DNA of 64,000 nucleotides from Curtobacterium sp. VKM Ac-1393 (GTDB lineage Bacteria; Actinomycetota; Actinomycetes; Actinomycetales; Microbacteriaceae): assembly GCF_015350995.1 (NCBI RefSeq), contig NZ_JADKRW010000003.1, forward strand, positions 186,001 to 250,000, given 5' to 3'. Position numbers and translations under genes: made by a program. Each line of letters opens with the position of its first letter. The stretch's first letter is position 1. The notes beneath the pieces were generated by a model. It was given only the letters and a program-made list of their open reading frames with translations. It was not told the DNA's origin and did no database searches. Of the stretch, positions 51,090-59,220 are shown piece after piece.

Positions 51090-52031
51090 CTACTTGATCC
51101 CGGAGAAGCCGATGGAGTTGACGATCCGCTTGGCGAAGACGCCGAACAGCACGATCATCGGGAGCGCCGCCACGAGGGTCGCGGACATCAGGCCGGCCCA
51201 GTCGGTGCCGGACTGCGGGGACTGCGACTTGAAGACGCCGAGCGCGACGGTGAGCACCCGCGAGCTGTCGGTGTACGACACCATCAGCGGCCAGAAGTAG
51301 TCGTTCCAGCTCGTGATGTACGTCAGCACGGCGAGCGTCGCGATCGGTGCGGCGGCCATCGGGATGACGAGCCGGAAGAACACCCGGACCTTGCCGGCGC
51401 CGTCGATGAGCGCCGCTTCTTCGACCTCCTTGGAGATGCCGAGGAAGAACTGCCGCAGGAAGAACACCGCGAACGGCGTCATGAACATCGTCGGCAACGC
51501 GATGCCGAGCAGGTTGTCGACGAGCCCGAGCTGCTTGATGAGCGTGAAGTTCGGCAGCAGCGTGAAGATCGCGGGCACCATCAGGCCGGCGAGGAACACC
51601 CCGAAGACCTTGTCGCGTCCGGGCCAGCGCAGCCGGGCGAAGGCGTACGCGGCAGCGGCGGAGAAGAACACCTGGCCGACCGTGACGAGCGTCGACACGA
51701 TCACGGAGTTGAGCAGGTACCGCCAGAAGTTCAGGGCGGCGCCGGAGCCACCCTGCGCCAGGGCCTCTTCGGTGGACTGCAGGCCGAGGACGCGCTCGAA
51801 CCCACCCAGGCTGAACCCGACGGGCAGCAGTGACGTGGGGTCGGAGTTGATCGCACCGTTCGACGACAGGGCGGTGCGCAGGATCCAGTAGAACGGGAAC
51901 AGGGTGACGACGATGACGATGGTCATCGCGACCCAGGCGAGGACGCGGCCGACCGACGGACGGCGACGGTGGCCGGCTCCCGGACGGGGCGGACGCTTCG
52001 TGGTGACGGAACGGGTGAGGGTCGTGGTCAT
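51090..52031 (-). CDS. Sugar ABC transporter permease (MalG type)
   Basis: A 313-residue inner-membrane permease. Six helices are predicted and the EAA loop EEAALIDGAGKVRVFFRLVIPMAAAPI binds the shared ATPase. The N-terminal 40 residues are Arg/Pro-rich. GGAGC precedes the ATG and the gene begins 15 bases after the MalF-type permease stop. Confidence 0.93.
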   Translation of the reverse strand: MTTTLTRSVTTKRPPRPGAGHRRRPSVGRVLAWVAMTIVIVVTLFPFYWILRTALSSNGAINSDPTSLLPVGFSLGGFERVLGLQSTEEALAQGGSGAALNFWRYLLNSVIVSTLVTVGQVFFSAAAAYAFARLRWPGRDKVFGVFLAGLMVPAIFTLLPNFTLIKQLGLVDNLLGIALPTMFMTPFAVFFLRQFFLGISKEVEEAALIDGAGKVRVFFRLVIPMAAAPIATLAVLTYITSWNDYFWPLMVSYTDSSRVLTVALGVFKSQSPQSGTDWAGLMSATLVAALPMIVLFGVFAKRIVNSIGFSGIK

Positions 52032-52046
52032 GGTGCGGCGCTCCGT

Positions 52047-53024
52047 TCAGTCCAGGTCCGACTCACCCGAGCGGGTGAGGCGGTACTGGATGATCGTGAT
52101 GATGCTGAGGACGATGAGGAGCGCGACCGAGACCGCGGACGCGTAGCCGAACTGGAACCGGCCGAACGCCAGGTTGTAGATGTAGTTCTGCACGACGTTC
52201 GTGGCGTTCGCGGGGCCGCCCTGCGTGGTGACCGCGACGGTGTCGAACACCTGGAACGACCCGATCACGGTGATGATGAGCACCAGGGACAGGATCGGGC
52301 GGAGCAGCGGCACCGTGATGCGCCAGAACATCTTCCACTCGCTGGCTCCGTCGATGCGGCCGGCCTCGTAGACGGTCTCGGGCAGCGACTGCAGGCCGGC
52401 GAAGATCAGCAGCGCTGTGTAGCCGACGTGCCGCCACACGTTGATGAGCGCGATCGACGGGATGCCCCAGACGTCGCTCTGCAGGAACGGGATGCGGTCG
52501 AGGCCGAGGGCCGCGAGCATCTCGTTGCCGATGCCGAGCTGGGTGTCGAGGATCCACAGCCAGACCAGCGCCGCGACGACGTTCGACACCAGGTACGGCG
52601 CCAGGACGATGCCGCGCACGAAGGTCGACTTCGTCAGGCGGTGCATCATCACCGCGATGAACAGTGCGACGACCGTCTGGATGACGATGTTGATGAGCAC
52701 GTACTCGATCGTGACGACCATCGAGCGCCAGAAGATCGAGTCCTGCACGAGCCGGGCGTAGTTCTGCAGCCCGGTGAACTCCGGCTCGGTGAGCAGGTTG
52801 TAGGACGTGAAGCTCAGGTAGATGCCCCGCACGGTCGGCCAGGCGAGGAAGACCACGAAGCCGATCGCGGCCGGGGCGATGAAGACGAGCGCGAGCCACA
52901 GGTCGTTCCTGGGACGGCGACGGTGTGGGGCGGTGGTGCTGGCGAGCGGGAGGTCGGCTGGCCGACTCCTCCGTCTCGTGCTGGCGGTCGTCAAGGGTGA
53001 CGACACTGGGCTCTCGGTGGCCAT
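52047..53024 (-). CDS. Sugar ABC transporter permease (MalF type)
   Basis: A 325-residue permease with six helices and the EAA loop YEAGRIDGASEWKMFWRITVPLLRP. It heads the ABC operon, with AAGGAG before the ATG at 53024. The 200-base gap to the divergent oxidoreductase contains two TCTACACGTG sites that suit the nearby LacI repressor. Confidence 0.93.
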   Translation of the reverse strand: MATESPVSSPLTTASTRRRSRPADLPLASTTAPHRRRPRNDLWLALVFIAPAAIGFVVFLAWPTVRGIYLSFTSYNLLTEPEFTGLQNYARLVQDSIFWRSMVVTIEYVLINIVIQTVVALFIAVMMHRLTKSTFVRGIVLAPYLVSNVVAALVWLWILDTQLGIGNEMLAALGLDRIPFLQSDVWGIPSIALINVWRHVGYTALLIFAGLQSLPETVYEAGRIDGASEWKMFWRITVPLLRPILSLVLIITVIGSFQVFDTVAVTTQGGPANATNVVQNYIYNLAFGRFQFGYASAVSVALLIVLSIITIIQYRLTRSGESDLD

Positions 53025-53077
53025 CGCGACTCCTTCGTCTGCGGTGGACTGACGTGCAGCAGTCCGTGAGCCGGGAA

Positions 53078-53146
53078 TCTACACGTGGGGACACCGGGTG
53101 GCAAGAGGCTATTTTCCCGTTTGCATCCGGGGTTGTCACGTGTAGA
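53078..53146. promoter_or_regulatory. Paired inverted TCTACACGTG sites, probable LacI operators
   Basis: TCTACACGTG at 53078-53087 and its inverse CACGTGTAGA at 53137-53146, about 59 bases centre to centre, lie between the divergent ABC operon and the oxidoreductase. The spacing would allow DNA looping by a tetrameric or dimeric repressor. Confidence 0.6.
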
Positions 53147-53224
53147 CAATTGTGTCAGGATGACGTTCGATCGCATCGGCGCGACCTGCCCGGCGACGCA
53201 TCCCCCACCTTGGAAAGGTCACTG

Positions 53225-54457
53225 ATGATCTCTGTCGGAATGGTCGGAGCGGGCCAGTTCGCCCCCCAGTTCGCGAAGCTGTTCAAGCTCCACCCGGACG
53301 TCGACCGCGTCTTCGTGACCGACCTCGTCGACGACCGTGCGTCGGAGCTCGTCGAGTCACAGCACCTCGACGGCACCTTCGCGGACTTCGACGCCGTGCT
53401 CGCCTCGGACGTCGACGCCGTCGCGATCTTCACGCAGCGTTGGACGCACGGCCCCCTCGTCGTCAAGGCGCTCCGGGCCGGCAAGCACGTCTACTCGGCG
53501 GTGCCGATGGCGATCTCGGTCGACGAGATCCGCGACATCATCGAGGCCGTCCGCGAGACCGGGCTCACCTACATGATGGGCGAGACGAGCTACTACAACC
53601 CCGCGACGGTGTTCGCCCGCAAGCAGGTCGCCGACGGCGCCTTCGGCCGGGTCTTCTACTCCGAGGGCGACTACGTGCACGACATGGACCTCGGGTTCTA
53701 CGCCGCGTACCAGTTCAGCGGCGGCGACGACTGGAAGCGCACCGCCAGCTACCCGCCCATGCTCTACCCGACCCACTCGGTCGGCGGCGTCCTCGGCGCC
53801 ATCCCCGGACACGCGGTCAGCGTCAGCTGCATCGGCGTCAAGGACGACCGGGGCGACGGGGTCTTCGACAAGGACGTCAGCCAGTTCGACAACGACTTCT
53901 CGAACGCCACGGCCCTGTTCGAGCTCGACAACGGCGGCGTCATGCGCATCAACGAGATGCGCCGCGTCGGCTACCCGTCGCACATCCGCGAGTCCCGCTT
54001 CCGCTACTTCGGCACCGAGGCCAGCTTCGAGCAGCTCGCCAAGACCAGCGTCTGGCAGGACAAGGAGGACTCGCACGACATCAGCGACAAGATCAACACG
54101 CAGGCGACGATGGACCTCGACGACCCGCGACTCGCCGGGGTCGACCCCTCGTTGCGCGACGCGTTCGTGTCCGGGTACGCCGAGGTGCACGACACCGACC
54201 GCCTGCCCGCCGAGTACGCCGGCGTGCCGACCGGACACGAGGGCTCGCACCAGTTCCTGGCCGACGACTTCGTCCGCGCCGTCGTCGACCGGACCCTGCC
54301 GCCGGTGAACGCCTGGACCGCCGCACGCTTCACACTGCCCGGCATCATCGCCCACCAGTCGGCACTGCAGGGCGGCGAACGCCTCGAGGTGCCCGACTTC
54401 GGCGACGCCCCGGAGACGGCCTCGGCGGCACCCTCGTCTAGTATCGCCAGCGAATAG
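53225..54457 (+). CDS. Gfo/Idh/MocA family oxidoreductase
   Basis: A 410-residue NAD(P)-dependent oxidoreductase. The Rossmann motif is VGMVGAGQFAPQFAKLF (residues 4-20); the usual EKP lysine is replaced by YSAVPMAIS, a non-canonical form with no Lys there. A substrate-domain region reads YPPMLYPTHSVGGVLG. It diverges from the ABC operon and is followed by LacI. The missing lysine suggests a changed or non-redox mechanism, or that another residue serves. GGAAAGG precedes the ATG. Probably processes the imported sugar. Confidence 0.87.
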   Translation: MISVGMVGAGQFAPQFAKLFKLHPDVDRVFVTDLVDDRASELVESQHLDGTFADFDAVLASDVDAVAIFTQRWTHGPLVVKALRAGKHVYSAVPMAISVDEIRDIIEAVRETGLTYMMGETSYYNPATVFARKQVADGAFGRVFYSEGDYVHDMDLGFYAAYQFSGGDDWKRTASYPPMLYPTHSVGGVLGAIPGHAVSVSCIGVKDDRGDGVFDKDVSQFDNDFSNATALFELDNGGVMRINEMRRVGYPSHIRESRFRYFGTEASFEQLAKTSVWQDKEDSHDISDKINTQATMDLDDPRLAGVDPSLRDAFVSGYAEVHDTDRLPAEYAGVPTGHEGSHQFLADDFVRAVVDRTLPPVNAWTAARFTLPGIIAHQSALQGGERLEVPDFGDAPETASAAPSSSIASE

Positions 54458-54465
54458 CAAGTGGT

Positions 54466-54501
54466 GTTCGGGTGTCGGTCCGCACGGGCCGGCACCCGAA
54501 C
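54466..54501 (+). terminator. Hairpin between the oxidoreductase and LacI
   Basis: GTTCGGGTGTCGG (54466-54478) / CCGGCACCCGAAC (54489-54501), 13 bp with one wobble pair, eight bases past the oxidoreductase stop. It overlaps the earlier LacI start candidate (GTG 54472), which supports the later one. Confidence 0.7.
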
Positions 54502-54531
54502 GCGGCTTCCGACACGACGAAGGTGGCACCC

Positions 54532-55545
54532 GTGACCGTCCCGACGAACCCGAGGGCGGTCACCCGAGCCGACGTCGCCCGGTACGCCGGCGTGAGCACC
54601 TCCGTCGTCAGCTACGTCGTGCACGACGGCCCCCGCCCCGTCGCGGCCGCCACCGCCGCCCGGGTCCGCGACGCCATCCGGGTCCTCGGGTACCGCCCGA
54701 ACGCCAGCGCCCAGGCCCTGCGCACCGGGTCGTCGAAGATGCTCGGCCTCATCGTCCCCGAGCTCGACAACCCCTTCTGGTCCGAGCTCGCCGTCGAGGT
54801 CACCCACGCCGCCGCAGCCCGCGGCTACGACGTCCTGCTCGCCAACAGCGACGGCGACGCCACCCAGGAGCGCGAACGGCTCCGCAGCCTGTCCGCCCGC
54901 CAGGTCGACGGCATCATCGTCACGAGCATCATGACCCATCCGGACCTGTCCACCGTGACGGACCCGGGCATCCCGATGGTCCTGCTCAACACCTTCTTCG
55001 AGGTCCCCGACTACGCGAGCATCGGCGTCGACGCCCTGCGTGGCGCGTACGACGGCACCAGGCACCTGGTCGAGCACGGCTACGGGTCGATCGGCCTCGT
55101 CATGGGGCACGCCGGCTCGATGGAACTCCGCGAGCAGGGCTGGATGCGGGCACTGCGCGACGCCGGCCTGCCCGACGGCCCGATCGTGCGGTGCGACTTC
55201 ACCCGACGGGGCGGCTACGAGGCCGGCCTCCGGATGTTCGCGGACGGGACCGGACCCCGCGCAGTCTTCGTCAGCTCGGACATGCAGGCCGTCGGCGTCC
55301 TGCGGGCGCTCTGGGAACTCGGCCTGCGCGCACCAGAGGACGTCGCGATCGTGTCGTTCGATGGCGGTGCCGAAGCGGACTACACGAACCCGCAGCTCAC
55401 GACGGTGCGGCAGCCCATCGAGACGATGGCGACCGCCGCCGTCGACCGCGTGCTCGGACTCGACGCGGACAACCAGTGGCACCGTGACCTGGTGCCCGCC
55501 GAGTTAGTCCTGGGCGCGAGTTGCGGGTGCGACGTGCGTCGCTGA
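54532..55545 (+). CDS. LacI family transcriptional regulator
   Basis: A 337-residue LacI repressor. HTH: AVTRADVARYAGVSTSVVSYVVHDGPRPV; the sensor domain has MLGLIVPELDNPFWSELAVEV and AVFVSSDMQAVGVL. The GTG at 54532 follows GAAGG with eight-base spacing; GTG 54472 lies on the terminator hairpin and is rejected. It probably controls the ABC operon and the oxidoreductase through the CACGTG-containing sites. The inducer is unknown. Confidence 0.9.
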   Translation: MTVPTNPRAVTRADVARYAGVSTSVVSYVVHDGPRPVAAATAARVRDAIRVLGYRPNASAQALRTGSSKMLGLIVPELDNPFWSELAVEVTHAAAARGYDVLLANSDGDATQERERLRSLSARQVDGIIVTSIMTHPDLSTVTDPGIPMVLLNTFFEVPDYASIGVDALRGAYDGTRHLVEHGYGSIGLVMGHAGSMELREQGWMRALRDAGLPDGPIVRCDFTRRGGYEAGLRMFADGTGPRAVFVSSDMQAVGVLRALWELGLRAPEDVAIVSFDGGAEADYTNPQLTTVRQPIETMATAAVDRVLGLDADNQWHRDLVPAELVLGASCGCDVRR

Positions 55546-55558
55546 CGTACCCACCAGC

Positions 55559-55596
55559 GGACGGGAGGCGCGGGGCGGCGCGACCAAGAGCCTCCA
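55559..55596. repeat. Half copy of the dispersed palindrome
   Basis: GGACGGGAGGCGCGG is present in full, but the right arm is reduced to AGCCTCC. It lies between the convergent lacI and hxlR genes and looks like a decayed copy. Confidence 0.55.
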
Positions 55597-55615
55597 GGCC
55601 GTCAGCTGGTCGCGT

Positions 55616-56071
55616 TCAGGACGCGTGCTCCATGACGGCGCTGAGGCGCGCGGTCGGGACGGGCAGCCGCGCGTCGCGCGTCACGGCGGCGGCCTCGACC
55701 GCCTCGCCGCTCTCGGTGTCGACGAAGCGCAGGTCCGAGGTCAGCTCCGTGGGCCGGTACCGGTCCGCCCAGCCGCCGAGCGCCAGGAGCACCAGCGAGA
55801 GGTCGCGGCCGGCGTCGGTGAGGACGTACTCCTCGCGCGCTCGCGCGCCCTCTGGCTTGTAGGTCGTGCGCTCGAGCACTCCCCCGTCGACGAGTGACGC
55901 CAGCCGTGCCGTGAGCACTTCGCGCGGGACGCCGAGGCTCTGCTGGAACTGGCTGAAGCGCGTCGAGCCGGCGAGGGCGTCGCGCACGATCATGAGCGTC
56001 CACTTCTCGCCGAGGACGTCGAGGGACCGTGCGATGGGGCAGCGCTCGTCGCCACCGAGGATGCCGAGCAT
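55616..56071 (-). CDS. HxlR family transcriptional regulator
   Basis: A 151-residue winged-helix regulator. The N-terminus CPIARSLDVLGEKWTLMIVRDALAG has the conserved Cys and LGEKWT of HxlR proteins, followed by FSQFQQSLGVPREVLTARL. It diverges from an SDR oxidoreductase, the common arrangement in which HxlR senses reactive aldehydes or quinones via the Cys. TAGGAT stands six bases before the ATG, suggesting a leaderless mRNA. Direct repeats in the gap are the likely operator. Confidence 0.9.
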   Translation of the reverse strand: MLGILGGDERCPIARSLDVLGEKWTLMIVRDALAGSTRFSQFQQSLGVPREVLTARLASLVDGGVLERTTYKPEGARAREEYVLTDAGRDLSLVLLALGGWADRYRPTELTSDLRFVDTESGEAVEAAAVTRDARLPVPTARLSAVMEHAS

Positions 56072-56087
56072 GCGTTCATCCTAGCTG

Positions 56088-56127
56088 GGTTCGATTTCCG
56101 GACACAACGTGCTAGGTTCGATTTCCG
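56088..56127. promoter_or_regulatory. Direct-repeat operator between hxlR and SDR
   Basis: GGTTCGATTTCCG occurs twice, at 56088-56100 and 56115-56127, 27 bases apart, each followed by a similar AC-rich tail (GACACAAC, CACTCAAC). The repeats flank the two promoters. Confidence 0.65.
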
Positions 56128-56155
56128 CACTCAACTTCTTCGTTTGGAGCCCCTC

Positions 56156-56851
56156 ATGACCGACCTCACCAATGCCGTCGTCCTCGTCACCGGAGCGAAC
56201 GGCGGCCTCGGCGCCGAGTTCGTCCAGCAGGCCCTGGACCGCGGTGCCGCCAAGGTCTACGCGACCGCCCGCACCCCGCGCACCTGGGACGACGAGCGCA
56301 TCGTGCCGCTCGCCCTCGACGTCACCAGCCAGCAGAGTGTCGACGCCGCCGCTCGTGCCGCCGCCGACGTGACCGTCGTGGTGAACAACGCCGGGATCGC
56401 CGGGGCCGACCCGCTCGTCGAGACCTCGGTCGAGGAGGTCGAGCGCATCTTCGCGACGAACGTCTTCGGTGCACTCCGGGTCGCCAAGGCCTTCGCCCCC
56501 TCGATCGGCGGCGGTGCGCTGATCGACGTGCACTCGGCACTGAGCTGGGTCGCCCTCGCCGGCGCGTACTCGGCGTCGAAGGCCGCGTTCTGGTCGATCA
56601 CGAACTCCCTGCGCCTCGAGCTCGCACCGCAGGGAACGCAGGTCGTCGGCGCACACCTCGGCTACACCGACACCGGCATGACCGCGGGGCTCGACGTCGA
56701 GAAGTCCGACCCGGCCGACATCGTCCGGCTCATCTGGGACGCCGTCGAGGCCGGTGAGCACGAGGTCCTGGCGGACCAGGTCAGCCGTGACGTGCGTGCC
56801 GGGCTCAGCGCTTCGCTGACGGCGCTGTACCCGATGCTCGCGACCGCCTGA
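56156..56851 (+). CDS. Short-chain dehydrogenase/reductase
   Basis: A 231-residue classical SDR. TGANGGLG (residues 12-19) binds NAD(P), NNAG is near 77, and YSASKAA supplies the catalytic Tyr and Lys with Ser from DVHSALSW. GGAGCCCC precedes the ATG. Divergent from HxlR. It probably detoxifies or reduces an aldehyde, ketone or quinone; the substrate is not determined. Confidence 0.9.
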   Translation: MTDLTNAVVLVTGANGGLGAEFVQQALDRGAAKVYATARTPRTWDDERIVPLALDVTSQQSVDAAARAAADVTVVVNNAGIAGADPLVETSVEEVERIFATNVFGALRVAKAFAPSIGGGALIDVHSALSWVALAGAYSASKAAFWSITNSLRLELAPQGTQVVGAHLGYTDTGMTAGLDVEKSDPADIVRLIWDAVEAGEHEVLADQVSRDVRAGLSASLTALYPMLATA

Positions 56852-56860
56852 TCCATCCGG

Positions 56861-56903
56861 CGGTTCCGGTTCAGCCCCTCCGCGGTTCCACGAACCGGAA
56901 CCG
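56861..56903. repeat. Inverted repeat CGGTTCCGGTTC / GAACCGGAACCG
   Basis: 12-base perfect arms (56861-56872 and 56892-56903) with a 19-base spacer, ten bases past the SDR stop. The GTTCCG core is the same as in the block at 7297-7388. It may act as terminator. Confidence 0.6.
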
Positions 56904-56941
56904 TCCGCGTGATCGAGTGCCGGCGAGACCGGACGGACACA

Positions 56942-56953
56942 TAGAATTCGACC
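56942..56953 (+). promoter_or_regulatory. Candidate leaderless -10 element of the nucleotidyltransferase pair
   Basis: TAGAAT (56942-56947) is followed by six bases and the ATG at 56954. Confidence 0.5.
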
Positions 56954-57367
56954 ATGGCCGGGAACGCACTGTTGATCCCACTGTCGAGGGCAGCGGAGCT
57001 CATCCGTGACGCGCTCCGGATCGGCCACGTCGCCGCGGCCGATCGGGCTCTGACCGATGCGGTCAGTCGCATCCTGCACGCCGCTCCCGGCACACCAGTT
57101 GATCCAGGTGTGACGGAGCGGGCTCCGACCGTCGGCGATGAGCACTACGACGCGCTCCTGACCACGGCGTACGCGTACGCGCTCCTCCGGCACGGGACCC
57201 AGCCGCCGACGTGGATGCTCGAGCTCCGTCCGCTCGATCGCGAATGGCTCTGGGATGGCGACGCCGAGGCTTCACTCGAATGGCGGTCGTTCATCAAGCA
57301 ACGGACGCCCGATCTCTTCCTCCGGAAGAACATCTTGCTTCGCGAAGGCGACCTCGAGGCCGCATGA
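56954..57367 (+). CDS. Uncharacterised protein coupled to a nucleotidyltransferase
   Basis: A 137-residue soluble protein that I cannot place in a named family. The first half is helical (LSRAAELIRDALRIGHVAAADRAL) and the second carries TPDLFLRKNILLREGDLEAA. The layout, a small helical protein immediately before a nucleotidyltransferase gene with an ATGA overlap, is that of an antitoxin or regulator. The mRNA is probably leaderless. Function not assigned. Confidence 0.7.
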   Translation: MAGNALLIPLSRAAELIRDALRIGHVAAADRALTDAVSRILHAAPGTPVDPGVTERAPTVGDEHYDALLTTAYAYALLRHGTQPPTWMLELRPLDREWLWDGDAEASLEWRSFIKQRTPDLFLRKNILLREGDLEAA

Positions 57368-57945
57368 CCGAGGACTACCGTCTCCTCAGCGGCGCTGAGG
57401 TCGTCGACCTCCTCGGTGAGCTGTTGGAGCGACTGGCTGGCCGCGGCGTCGAGGTCGAGACCTACATCGTCGGAGGAGCCGCTGTCGCCGTGCACCTCGG
57501 CCGCGACGAAGTGACCCCCGACATCGACGGACTGTTCCAACCGATGGACGAGGTGCTCGTCGAAGCGCGAGCCATGGCGGCCGAACACCGACTCGACCCC
57601 GAGTGGATCAACTCCCGCGCGTTCTCGTTCATGGAGTTCTCGCCGAGTGACGACACCGAAGCGCTGCACACCACCATCAACGGTCGCCCGGTCGTCGTGG
57701 CCTCGAAACGACGGCTCTTGGCGATGAAGCTCGCGGCGTCCCGCCCGAAGGACCGGACAGACCTCAACCGTCTGATCGTCGACCTCGACGTGAGGACCGC
57801 CGAAGAACTCGTGGCGATCGCGCGAGAAGCGTACGGCGACCACAGCATGACGCTTCCGGACGACCCAGCAGAGGTCCAGCTGATCGCCGAGGAGGCGCTC
57901 CGTCGGGCAGACACGTGGAGACGACGAACACACGCGGCGGAGTGA
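57364..57945 (+). CDS. Nucleotidyltransferase-fold protein (DUF6036/AbiEii-like)
   Basis: A 193-residue nucleotidyltransferase. YIVGGAAVAVHLGRDEVTPDID has the GG motif (37-38) and the DxD acids (Asp53, Asp55); ASKRRLLAMKLAASRPKDRTDLNRL is the conserved helical block typical of AbiEii-like and DUF6036 proteins, where a Lys and Asp/Arg support catalysis. It overlaps the upstream small gene by four bases. Likely a toxin of a type II/IV-like pair or a stand-alone modifying enzyme. Confidence 0.8.
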   Translation: MTEDYRLLSGAEVVDLLGELLERLAGRGVEVETYIVGGAAVAVHLGRDEVTPDIDGLFQPMDEVLVEARAMAAEHRLDPEWINSRAFSFMEFSPSDDTEALHTTINGRPVVVASKRRLLAMKLAASRPKDRTDLNRLIVDLDVRTAEELVAIAREAYGDHSMTLPDDPAEVQLIAEEALRRADTWRRRTHAAE

Positions 57946-57951
57946 GCGAAC

Positions 57952-58515
57952 TCAACCGCGGGCGCCTCTGCCGGTGATGTCGCGGTTCACTTCGGTGATC
58001 GCGGCGCGCTCCTCGACGGAGATGCCTGCGGCGGCCAGGACACGGCTGAGCACGTCGCTCTTGCGCTCGATGTACTCGTCGATGTCCTGCGCCTCGGCGG
58101 CCGCGCGGCGCTTCACGGCGGCGTACTCATCGCGCAGCACCGGGTCGGCGCGCAGCACGTCTCGGACCGCGAGGTGGTTGCGGAGCGAGAGCGACCCGGC
58201 GGTGGCGACGTAGGTGTTGCTCGGGGCGAAGCGCTCCGGTGTCCGGAAGGCCTGCCGGTCTGGGACACCGAGGTCTCCCCGAGGTTCGAAGCCGATCGCG
58301 GTCAGCGCTGCGACCGCAGCCGTGACGTCGCCGGCGTCGACCACGATGTCGACGTCGATGACGGGCTTCGCTGCGAGACCCGGCACCGAGGTGCTGCCGA
58401 CGTGTTCGATGCTCCGATACCGAGCGCCGGCGGCGTCGAGCGCTGCGGCGTACGCGTCCCGCAGCACCGCGAACCGCTCGGGCCACGACGGCTGGTACTC
58501 GACGACCTCGATCAC
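57952..58515 (-). CDS. GrpB family protein
   Basis: A 187-residue nucleotidyltransferase-superfamily protein of the GrpB (UPF0157) type. VEYQPSWPERFAVLRDAYAAAL and IEHVGSTSVPGLAAKPVIDVDIVV contain the GS and DxD motifs. The family has no firm function, although members are linked to dephospho-CoA or nucleotide metabolism by fusions. The GTG at 58515 overlaps the GNAT stop (GTGA). It is convergent with the nucleotidyltransferase gene, six bases apart. Confidence 0.9.
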   Translation of the reverse strand: MIEVVEYQPSWPERFAVLRDAYAAALDAAGARYRSIEHVGSTSVPGLAAKPVIDVDIVVDAGDVTAAVAALTAIGFEPRGDLGVPDRQAFRTPERFAPSNTYVATAGSLSLRNHLAVRDVLRADPVLRDEYAAVKRRAAAEAQDIDEYIERKSDVLSRVLAAAGISVEERAAITEVNRDITGRGARG

Positions 58516-59054
58516 AGTGTCCGCCGCGTGGCAGGCGGTGGTGCGAGGAGCTGGAACATGACGTGGTCGCGCCAGGCGCCGTCGATCTTGATGTACTCCG
58601 GCGCGAAGCCGTAGCGGGTGAACCCCGCGGACTCGAGCGCGCGCTGCGACCCGACGTTCTCCGGCAGGGTCTCGGCCTGCACCCGATGGAGTCGGAGGAC
58701 GTCGAACGCGTGGGCGGCAGCAGCGGCGACGGCGCGGGAGGCGTGGCCCTGTCGGGTTCGGTCGGCGCGGATCCAGTACCCCATCGCGCAGGACTGCAGA
58801 GCGCCGCGCGTGATGCCGCTCAGCGTGATGCGCCCGAGCAGTTCACCGTCGGCCGACTCGATCACGAACGGGACCGCGGTGCCGGCGCGCTCCGCAGCGA
58901 GCGACTGCACGATGACATCATGCTGGCCCTGCTCGGTGAAGTACGCGGGAGCCCGGGTCGGCTCCCACGGACGCAGGTGCTCGGCGCTCGCGGTGATGAC
59001 GGCGGCGAGCGTCGCCGCGTCGTCGACGCGGAGCAGGCGCAACCGGGTGTCCAT
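58512..59054 (-). CDS. GNAT acetyltransferase, RimJ/RimL type
   Basis: A 180-residue N-acetyltransferase. The acetyl-CoA-binding core includes GYWIRADRTRQGHASRAVAAAAAHAF and NVGSQRALESAGFTRYGFAPEYIKIDG, as in RimJ/RimL proteins that acetylate ribosomal proteins or small molecules. The ATG at 59054 directly abuts the tRNA remnant, whose CCA overlaps it; the gene probably once followed that tRNA. Integration of the island moved its former promoter away. Confidence 0.87.
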   Translation of the reverse strand: MDTRLRLLRVDDAATLAAVITASAEHLRPWEPTRAPAYFTEQGQHDVIVQSLAAERAGTAVPFVIESADGELLGRITLSGITRGALQSCAMGYWIRADRTRQGHASRAVAAAAAHAFDVLRLHRVQAETLPENVGSQRALESAGFTRYGFAPEYIKIDGAWRDHVMFQLLAPPPATRRTL

Positions 59055-59080
59055 GGCGGAGGGTGTGGGATTCGAACCCG
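59054..59080 (-). other. Attachment-site core: duplicated 3' end of a tRNA gene
   Basis: The minus strand reads GGGTTCGAATCCCACACC, continuing CTCCGCCA: a T loop (TTCGAAT), the 3' acceptor strand ACCCTCC, discriminator G and CCA. Upstream there is no acceptor 5' strand (GGAGGGT), anticodon arm or D arm, and the T stem pairs imperfectly, so this is a remnant. An integrase gene starts 140 bases away. It is the left attachment site of the element, with the reconstituted tRNA expected beyond 64,000. Confidence 0.82.
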
Positions 59081-59220
59081 CCCCACCGTCCCGTGGTTGC
59101 GCGGCAGACGCCTCAGATCGCTGGAAAAACGGCAACGTAGGACACTCCTCGATCACAACGATGTGCGTGAATCACGTGGTGGTGTGGGCAAATTGTGGGC
59201 ACAGAGCGTTCGGTCGTCGC

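Noticed and set aside
54472..54531. Longer LacI start at GTG 54472
   Set aside because: It overlaps the terminator hairpin of the preceding gene and lacks a ribosome site; GTG 54532 has GAAGG at good distance.
59054..59080. Complete tRNA gene
   Set aside because: Only the T arm and 3' acceptor strand are present; no matching 5' acceptor strand, D arm or anticodon arm can be found upstream.
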